NCBI GenBank assembly: GCA_900754605.1
Contig: CAAEDK010000154.1
Span: 1 to 18,659, forward strand
Direction of reading: 5' to 3'
Source: an uncultured Oscillospiraceae bacterium
GTDB lineage: Bacteria > Bacillota_A > Clostridia > Oscillospirales > Oscillospiraceae
Length of the DNA stretch: 18,659 nt
Part shown: positions 7,562 through 13,209 of the stretch, one piece after another
Numbering within the stretch: the stretch's first letter is position 1
Layout of the letters: the number at the start of each line of letters is the position of its first letter
Position numbers and translations under genes: made by a program
Notes under the pieces: model-generated
What the model was told of the DNA's origin: nothing
Database searches by the model: none
Seen by the model: only the letters and a program-made list of their open reading frames with translations

Positions 7562-7610
7562 GCTGTAACCGATGTTGTACGCCCGCCGTGCGGTCCGGTG
7601 TAGCCGGAGG

Positions 7611-8270
7611 TCAACGGGAAAAGGGGTATTGGTCGGAGCGCAGGAAGAAAAAGTCTCCCGCGTCCTGAACAGGGAGCACATAGATGTGGCACTCCGCTTC
7701 CGACGAGCGTCTGGACAGCAGGCATACCCCCAGGCTGTACTGGTCATCGTCAGCGACGACCCGGCCCTTGAGCGCGTTTGAGATTGCCTTCCACGCTTTA
7801 TTATCCTGGTCGTAGACCTGCCGGGCGGCGATGTCGCAGTGTTCGTCGATCATCAGCAGGGCCTCCTCCAAAAGAGGCAGCTTGCCGTTTCGCCGCTCCA
7901 GTCGGTCCAGGAGCCTGGTTATGGTGTCTGTGATCCACAGGGGGCTTGCAAAGCGGCAGTTGGGAAGCAGCGCGTTCAGTTGGATATGAAGCCAGCCAAA
8001 TTCGTTACACTCCGCACGGCCGGCGATGTTCAACGGCTCCAGCGCGGGCTTTTGCCCTACCGGAGGAAGCGGCGCCTGATAGCGGGCGCAAAGGTTGCGG
8101 AGTTCTATCGCCCCATGCTCTATTTGAGCTGCCACCCGCTCCAGTTCCTCAGACAACTGTTCCGAGGGGCCTGTATTCTGGTCCAGAAGCGCGGCGATCC
8201 GGCCGCTGGATTTGTAGGCTTCAAAGGTGATTTCTTGTATCCGCTTTACATGATCTTTTTTCTCAAGCAT
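7611..8270 (-). CDS. hypothetical ICE protein (219 aa)
   Basis: 219 residues from the preferred ATG at 8270, which sits 9 bases after GGAG. An ATG at 8279 directly touches GGAG and is unlikely. The N-terminal third is helical, probably coiled coil (HVKRIQEITFEAYKSSGRIAA-type, then EELERVAAQIEHGAIELRNL). The middle part (LNIAGRAECNEFGWLHIQLNALLPNCRF) and end (ECHIYVLPVQDAGDFFFLR) look globular. No catalytic motif, signal or membrane segment is seen. I recognise the type as recurrent in Clostridia conjugative elements but know no function. It starts a minus-strand unit divergent from the orphan gene at 8361 and ends upstream of the terminator at 7456-7511. Confidence 0.75.
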   Translation of the reverse strand: MLEKKDHVKRIQEITFEAYKSSGRIAALLDQNTGPSEQLSEELERVAAQIEHGAIELRNLCARYQAPLPPVGQKPALEPLNIAGRAECNEFGWLHIQLNALLPNCRFASPLWITDTITRLLDRLERRNGKLPLLEEALLMIDEHCDIAARQVYDQDNKAWKAISNALKGRVVADDDQYSLGVCLLSRRSSEAECHIYVLPVQDAGDFFFLRSDQYPFSR

Positions 8271-8283
8271 TGATGCCATCTCC

Positions 8284-8311
8284 TTTACTTTCTTAGGAAA
8301 ATGAGTATAAT
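8284..8311 (+). promoter_or_regulatory. promoter of the orphan plus-strand gene
   Basis: TTTACT (8284-8289), a 16-base spacer, then a perfect TATAAT (8306-8311), 49 bases before the start at 8361. The gap 8280-8360 is divergent. On the minus strand an overlapping TATACT lies in the same place but lacks a good -35, so the minus promoter is uncertain. Confidence 0.65.
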
Positions 8312-8360
8312 ATGAGCAGTAAAATTACATTAGGGAATAAATGCGAACAGGGGATACGAT

Positions 8361-8726
8361 ATGAACGAGCCATACACTATCGACATCATAGACGATGAAT
8401 TCTATTCCACCCATTTTTCACTATCCTCCAAAGCGTTTGAGGAGCGCATTTACTTATACGCCGAGTGTAGTAAAAACCCCGATTTCCGCAAACAGGATGA
8501 CTATTACTTCCTGGAGTTGTTTTTCTCCGTCGGCAGCTATGGGGCGCGGGAATTTTTGGTCGGGCTCAATTTTGGTCAAGCCAAGATGGATAAAGAAACG
8601 CTCGATCATAGAATCCGCTCTTATCTTAAAGCTGAACTTGACAACGACTTTTCCGCCCTTGTTCAGCAGTATTTGAAAAAGGAACAGCTTATGGAGAATT
8701 GGCTGAACGAGCAAGGGAGCACTTAA
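8361..8726 (+). CDS. orphan plus-strand gene of unknown function (121 aa)
   Basis: A 121-residue acidic soluble protein, beginning MNEPYTIDIIDDEFYSTHFS and ending MENWLNEQGST, with aromatic-rich strands (DDYYFLELFFSVGSYGAREF) followed by a helical C-terminal half. There is no signal peptide, membrane segment or metal motif I recognise. It is the only plus-strand gene in the window and has its own promoter, an AGGGGA ribosome site and its own terminator. By eye its base composition is more AT-rich than the neighbours. This is the layout of an independently acquired cargo gene (moron-like) lodged between virB4 and the 219-residue gene. Regulator, immunity, exclusion or anti-defence roles are all possible; nothing in the sequence selects one. 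Confidence 0.8.
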   Translation: MNEPYTIDIIDDEFYSTHFSLSSKAFEERIYLYAECSKNPDFRKQDDYYFLELFFSVGSYGAREFLVGLNFGQAKMDKETLDHRIRSYLKAELDNDFSALVQQYLKKEQLMENWLNEQGST

Positions 8727-8735
8727 AGCAGTAGA

Positions 8736-8776
8736 GAAATGCCGGTAAAACGCTATCGTTTTACCGGCATTTTCTT
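8736..8776. terminator. strong terminator, probably bidirectional
   Basis: AATGCCGGTAAAACG (8738-8752) pairs perfectly with CGTTTTACCGGCATT (8757-8771) around a CTAT loop, followed on the plus strand by a T-rich run (TTTCTT). It closes the orphan gene. The stem is also flanked by A-rich sequence (GAGAAAT) on the left, which gives a short T-rich tail on the minus strand, so it may also end virB4 transcription (stop at 8789). Confidence 0.88.
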
Positions 8777-8788
8777 GCCATGAGAGAA

Positions 8789-11389
8789 CTATTCCACCCT
8801 TGCTTGTTGCCTTGCTCGCAGGTCAGTGGGCGAGGTGGTAATGGCCTCATATTCCCTGGGGGACACATGGACGGCGATGGGGACATGGTTATGACCAATA
8901 CAGAGCAGACCTTCCCCCCGGCGGAAGCGGGTAATCATCTTCGTCTCCTCCTCGGTCAGATTGAGGATGTTCTGCACCAGCCTTGCCTCTTGATCTTCCA
9001 TCTGCATGATGAATTTGATCCGGCAGCTGTCCAAAATACCTTTCCCATACTTGCCTCCGTCCAGCGCCATCATATCGGCCATGCCCTGGGATGTGACGCC
9101 CGCAACCCCTCCTTGAGAGCGGATCAACTTTACCATGCGCATGGTGTAGTCGGCGGCCAGAGGATTGGAGTTCGCCCCCAGGAGCTTCCACAGCTCGTCG
9201 GAGAGCAGGGCCGTTCCCACATCCCCATTCTGCACGGTGATGTCGGTAGCAAAGCCGGTGGCCGCGTACACAGTCGCCAACTGAAGGTCATCGGGAATAT
9301 CAGTCAGGTCGATCACAATGTAGGGGTTTTCCGTGTCCACATTGGTATGCCCACCCATGGAGGCGGCCGACCCGGATACATAGCGGGTCAGGATTACTGA
9401 CAGGTGCTTGGTTTCCTGCTTCTCCCGCAGGATGTCGTACCACTCCTGGATAACGGGCATCTCCTTGATGGTCACGCCGTCCTCCTCAAACAGGCTGGCA
9501 TTGTCAAAGGTGATCCCCCGGCGGCCGTAGCACTCAATCAGAGAGGCGTCGATGTAGTTCATGTCCTCCTCCGACAAATTGCGCTTCTGGAGAGAATACC
9601 ATACGGAGAGCCAGGAGACTTTCTCCGCCAGCAGGGACTCCCGGCGCTGGGTACCGCCATTCTGAGCCGCGTAGGGAGAGGCTTTCAGACGGCGAATGTC
9701 CATCAGGCCGATACAATCTGGGGAGGACGGCCCCAGCTTGATAAACTGGCCGCCCACCGCCTCGCACAGGGGACGGTACTCATGGCCCTTTTCGGGGACA
9801 ATGTAGATCACCTTCCGCTGCTGCTCCCGAAGCCGCTTGCCGATGCTCTGAAGCAGGGTGGACTTGCCCGCTCCGCTGTTGCCGAACGCGGCAAAGTTGC
9901 CGTTGGTGTATTTGTAGTCATCGTACAAGTCGATGAATACCGGAGAGCGGTTGTAGAGGTTTAGGCCCAGAAAGATACCCTTTTGGTCGCTCAGCTCAAA
10001 GGAAGCAAAGGGAAACGAGGCGGCCACACCGGAGGTCAAGGCGTTCCGGCGGCTTTTCCGTTCAATATCCGGGTCTGAGATCAACAGCGGAAGAAACGAC
10101 AAGAATGCCGCCTCATGCTTGTACTCGCACCGCTTGGCCAGCATATCGGAGGCTACGCACAGGGTCTCTACCGCCGTTACCCGCTGCTCCAGGGTGTCCG
10201 GGTCGTCTGCGATGACCTCAATCAAGGTGTGCATATAGTAAAAATCCTGGCCTTCTCTGTTCATTCCCTCCTTCAGGTACAGTCCGGCGCCGATGGCATC
10301 CCCCAGTTCCTCAAAATCCTGACGGGTATCACCCACATCCCTCATCCGGGAGCGGTTGATCATGGTTGTCTGGCCGATGGCGTTGACCGTCTTTTCCCGG
10401 GGCTGTTTGACCAAGTAAAAACTCAGGCTGACTCCCTCCCCGGCTTCAATCAGGGGGGTGAGCCAGCCTTTGCCTACAACGGTCGAGTAGCCATAGCCGC
10501 TGATGTAGAGATAGGCGTGGCATACCCCGTCGATCAGCAGATAATCGGGATGGTGCGTATCTATGTCGGGCGGCGCGATCAGATCCGGAATGGTGGTGGC
10601 TCCGGCCTCCAGACGGGAGAGCGGGGATGCCTCCTTTCGGGAAAACCATTTCCGTTTCTTTTTCCCGGCGCTTTCCGCGGCCGCCGTGTCCAGCGCCTTC
10701 AGTGCTTCTTCATCGTAGACGCCATGTACCATCCCCAGCATATCGAATACCCCGTCCGGGAGACGAAGATGCTGGGAGGTGTGTTTATTGATGAGCTTGT
10801 AGAACAGTTCCAAAATAAAATTGTCCGCATATTCCGGCTCTAAAACAGCCACTCCGCACCGGTCCAAATATCTCCGGGCTACCTCCGCCTTTTCGTTGAG
10901 CACCGCGGCAATGGCCTCCGGTGTGTGATCCGGGGCCTTCATGGACGGGTCATAGGAAAAGGACAGGAAAAAGCGGTGGGTAAGAGCTTCCCGCTCCACC
11001 AGCTGAGGAACATAGTCCATGCTCTCCTCCAGCATCAAGCGGCACTGTTCATTGGTCTCCCGCTCCAGATAGCCCCTGAGCAGCTTTAGGTAGCCATCCA
11101 GGTCAAAGGGCTGGGTCAGGACATTGATTTGAAGATTGGCTGGCGCGATTTTCAGATAGGCGGCAAAGTCCTCTATGGCGGCGCTCTTATCCATGCTGGA
11201 CATGGTGTAGAAGTTGACGGGAAGTAGCTCTAATATCTTGACAAAGCGTTTGTCCCGGGTGACGACGACCCCCTGGACAATATCCTTGATGGGGAGCCAG
11301 GCCTGGATGCTCCCGTCATAGGCTCCGCTGCGGTCACTGATTCCCGTGACGGAACCACCGAAGATAGCGTTTTTCAAATTCATGGGCAT
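8789..11389 (-). CDS. virB4: VirB4-type conjugation ATPase
   Basis: 866 residues, full length for the family. VirB4 is the cytoplasmic AAA+-like ATPase of type IV secretion that energises channel assembly and DNA transfer. Walker A is GNSGAGKST at 503-511. The strand IYIVPEKGHEYRPL follows at about 528-541, and Walker B is TALLSDELWK with D731/E732. The N-terminal domain (1-450) has no membrane segment, as expected. ATG at 11389 and ATG at 11383 both follow GAGAGGTGA; the second has the better spacing (about 7 bases), so the start is uncertain by two codons. The start overlaps the PrgI-like gene by over 50 bases, so coupling is strong. It ends just before the bidirectional terminator, so it closes the secretion operon. 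Confidence 0.96.
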   Translation of the reverse strand: MPMNLKNAIFGGSVTGISDRSGAYDGSIQAWLPIKDIVQGVVVTRDKRFVKILELLPVNFYTMSSMDKSAAIEDFAAYLKIAPANLQINVLTQPFDLDGYLKLLRGYLERETNEQCRLMLEESMDYVPQLVEREALTHRFFLSFSYDPSMKAPDHTPEAIAAVLNEKAEVARRYLDRCGVAVLEPEYADNFILELFYKLINKHTSQHLRLPDGVFDMLGMVHGVYDEEALKALDTAAAESAGKKKRKWFSRKEASPLSRLEAGATTIPDLIAPPDIDTHHPDYLLIDGVCHAYLYISGYGYSTVVGKGWLTPLIEAGEGVSLSFYLVKQPREKTVNAIGQTTMINRSRMRDVGDTRQDFEELGDAIGAGLYLKEGMNREGQDFYYMHTLIEVIADDPDTLEQRVTAVETLCVASDMLAKRCEYKHEAAFLSFLPLLISDPDIERKSRRNALTSGVAASFPFASFELSDQKGIFLGLNLYNRSPVFIDLYDDYKYTNGNFAAFGNSGAGKSTLLQSIGKRLREQQRKVIYIVPEKGHEYRPLCEAVGGQFIKLGPSSPDCIGLMDIRRLKASPYAAQNGGTQRRESLLAEKVSWLSVWYSLQKRNLSEEDMNYIDASLIECYGRRGITFDNASLFEEDGVTIKEMPVIQEWYDILREKQETKHLSVILTRYVSGSAASMGGHTNVDTENPYIVIDLTDIPDDLQLATVYAATGFATDITVQNGDVGTALLSDELWKLLGANSNPLAADYTMRMVKLIRSQGGVAGVTSQGMADMMALDGGKYGKGILDSCRIKFIMQMEDQEARLVQNILNLTEEETKMITRFRRGEGLLCIGHNHVPIAVHVSPREYEAITTSPTDLRARQQARVE

Positions 11390-11687
11390 TCACCTCTCCA
11401 CGATAGGTCAGGACCCGGCGCCGCCGACGCCAGGTCCACCAGGTTTTCAAATAACGGGTCAAGCTGTCGTCCTTCAGGCCAATCAGCGCAAATCCCACGG
11501 TCGGCACCAGCAGGCACAGCGTCACAATGATCTTCCATGTGATCGTAAAAGGCAGCAGCGCGGTGCAAAGACCCAGGACCGGCAGGCCCAGGACAACCGA
11601 CTCGATTGCGTTTCGGATCTCGAAGAGCCCGAACAGCTTTCCCGCATCGGTATAGTTGACTGGGATGTAATAGGTTTCAGAATCCAT
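11334..11687 (-). CDS. prgI: PrgI/VirB3-like membrane protein
   Basis: 117 residues beginning MDSETYYIPVNYTDAG, the N-terminal style of PrgI-family proteins that hold the VirB3 place in Gram-positive conjugation systems. Two adjacent membrane segments (about 30-48 and 52-71) are followed by a very basic cytoplasmic stretch (WRRRRR) and a charged C-terminus. It probably tethers VirB4 to the membrane complex. A longer frame opens at 11732, but the ATG at 11687 has an AAGGAGG site 8 bases upstream and is clearly the start. It overlaps the end of the upstream XRE gene by 11 bases and the start of virB4 by over 50. Confidence 0.88.
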   Translation of the reverse strand: MDSETYYIPVNYTDAGKLFGLFEIRNAIESVVLGLPVLGLCTALLPFTITWKIIVTLCLLVPTVGFALIGLKDDSLTRYLKTWWTWRRRRRVLTYRGEVNAHEFEKRYLRWFRHGNQ

Positions 11688-11955
11688 GCTCGTCGTCCTC
11701 CTTGGACATCGAAAATAGCCACGGGGCAGCATCTAACTCGTGCGCCAGCCCGTCAAGCGCCGCCCGCCGGGAAGCGATGACAGCGGAAAAGGCCCGCCGG
11801 ATCAAGGCCTCATGGCCCTTGCTCTGACTGGCCGTGTCAAGTTCAATCAGGCTGATCAGCTGTCTGGAAACACCGGCCGCATTTGCCAGGTCTGCCTGAG
11901 AAATACCGTAACGCAGACGGAGCTGTGTCATTCGGCACATATTTTGTTCTGCCAT
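11677..11955 (-). CDS. XRE-family helix-turn-helix regulator inside the secretion operon
   Basis: 92 residues. Residues about 9-45 form a Cro/C1-type helix-turn-helix (LRLRYGISQADLANAAGVSR then QLISLIELDTASQS). The C-terminal half (RRAFSAVIASRRAALDGLAH, then an acidic end) may dimerise. A GTG at 11964 directly follows the upstream stop, but ATG 11955, four codons in, has AGGTGG just upstream and is preferred. The gene sits between the C39 peptidase gene and the PrgI-like gene, overlapping the latter by 11 bases, so it is made with the secretion proteins. Feedback control of transfer genes is a reasonable inference. The target operator is not known. Confidence 0.85.
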   Translation of the reverse strand: MAEQNMCRMTQLRLRYGISQADLANAAGVSRQLISLIELDTASQSKGHEALIRRAFSAVIASRRAALDGLAHELDAAPWLFSMSKEDDEHGF

Positions 11956-11964
11956 AAGAGCCAC

Positions 11965-13209
11965 CTAAGCGGACATGACCCAGAAAGGGCCTCCTGAGCC
12001 AGCGCGGCGGGACGCCTCATTGAGGATGATTCCAAGCTCCCATTCCTGATTGCTCCGTTTTACGCTGGCCGGATCTGCCACCAGGATCTTTCCACCCTCG
12101 GTCACGCCCCGGAGAACGATAAAATGGCCGGAGCTGGTGAAATGACCCTTGGACATAATGGCGATCACGAGCTTTCCATTCTTGAGCGCATCCACCAGTC
12201 TTTTACTGTCGTTCCCGACCCCGGTAACGGTCAGCCCATAATGCGCGCCCCCATTTGGAATCAGGCTGTGGTAGCTTCCGTTTCCCTCACAGCGGTACCC
12301 ATTTTCCACAGACCACTGGGCCACATCGTAGGGCGTCACCTGATTGCTTGTCAGCGAGGCCACGGCAATCGCCAGGGCGGTGGGACCGCAGCCGGCCTCC
12401 CCGATGGTGCCGGACTTGCCGTACATCTTATTTCCCCAGCGGGAATCCGTCTGATTATAGTAGACGACCGGTGTTTCCGCGTCAGAAAAGGTGATGTCGC
12501 CGTAGTCCGTGTTGTAGTAGCCGTCACCGTCGCTGTCCCCGTAGGACAGGTTTTGATCCTCCGCCAGCATGGAATAGAGCAGCGCCGCCCAGTCCCGCTC
12601 CTCCTGGGTAAAATTCAGCTTGTCCATGTACTCCTCGGGCGTCAAATCACGGACAAAGATGTTCAGGATGCGGTCGATCAGAGAGGTAGAGTAGGTCAGG
12701 CGGTCATACATCATGTCCTCAATGGCGCTTTCATCCATAGTGTAAAGGTCTTGTTTATACCGGACTGAGCCAATCGCCATCAGCCAGTATTTGTTCATGT
12801 ACCCCAGGTCCTGATCCACGCCATAATCATCATACAAAGGCTCTCCATCGGACCAGAAGCGCGGGAGAATACTGTTCACCAGGCGCAAAACCGCAGGCTG
12901 CTGGTAATTGTCCAGATTTTGATATATCCCGTCAAGCTCCTGAGCAGACGCGGTGAAGTCGATGATTTCCTGGTCGGTAGAGCTGGAGTAGCCGAAAAGA
13001 ATGTTGGGAAGTGCTGTGAAAACGAGCATAGGAACCAGAAGCACAACGCACAGGAGGATGACGAAAAGCCGGATCAGCTCCGGCAAAAATGATTTGGCGG
13101 CCTCCACGGCGGCGCCATAGACGCCGCCTGCGGCCGCTCCCCGTGCAATATTTACAGCGGCGGAAGCCGCCCGGGCCGCTTTCTGGCCCGCCGAAGATTG
13201 ATTGCTCAT
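11965..13209 (-). CDS. membrane-anchored C39-type cysteine peptidase of the transfer system
   Basis: 414 residues. A short Ala/Gly-rich cytoplasmic N-terminus precedes one membrane segment (about 44-68), leaving the rest outside. A helical region (75-220) has no catalytic motif I recognise. Residues 225-238 hold a D-x-D-G-D loop resembling a calcium site. The C-terminal domain (about 248-410) is papain-like of the C39_2 type: Q253 in YYNQTDSRW, C274 in EAGCGPTALA, H362 in SSGHFIVLRG and D379 in VADPASV fit an oxyanion Gln and Cys-His-Asp triad. It stands where other Gram-positive ICEs carry the CwlT/VirB1-like wall hydrolase, so a role opening peptidoglycan or processing an exported protein is inferred. 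The start ATG overlaps the virB6 stop (ATGA). Confidence 0.85.
   Translation of the reverse strand: MSNQSSAGQKAARAASAAVNIARGAAAGGVYGAAVEAAKSFLPELIRLFVILLCVVLLVPMLVFTALPNILFGYSSSTDQEIIDFTASAQELDGIYQNLDNYQQPAVLRLVNSILPRFWSDGEPLYDDYGVDQDLGYMNKYWLMAIGSVRYKQDLYTMDESAIEDMMYDRLTYSTSLIDRILNIFVRDLTPEEYMDKLNFTQEERDWAALLYSMLAEDQNLSYGDSDGDGYYNTDYGDITFSDAETPVVYYNQTDSRWGNKMYGKSGTIGEAGCGPTALAIAVASLTSNQVTPYDVAQWSVENGYRCEGNGSYHSLIPNGGAHYGLTVTGVGNDSKRLVDALKNGKLVIAIMSKGHFTSSGHFIVLRGVTEGGKILVADPASVKRSNQEWELGIILNEASRRAGSGGPFWVMSA

Larger units (their letters stand above)
7344..7610 (-). promoter_or_regulatory. structured leader upstream of the virD4 operon
   Basis: 267 bases with no gene I can support, full of inverted and repeated motifs. 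It contains an intrinsic terminator (7456-7511), a small GC hairpin (7544-7561), a long-range complementary pair (7472-7482 with 7564-7574), and minus-strand direct copies of a GTTACA-centred motif near 7574, 7538 and 7422. Together these resemble an attenuator leader. An origin-of-transfer-like DNA structure is the main alternative. No confident sigma-A promoter was found in 7344-7455. Confidence 0.6.

Noticed and set aside
7344..7610. CRISPR array or tRNA in the structured leader
   Set aside because: No regular repeat-spacer pattern and no cloverleaf; repeats are few, short and in both orientations.
7478..7747. Minus-strand frame of 89 codons running from the 219-residue gene into the leader (ARRAYNIGYSGGQIPALAR)
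   Set aside because: Most of it overlaps a better supported gene in another frame, there is no ribosome site, and the remainder is better explained by the RNA structure. A frameshifted extension was considered but has no family support.
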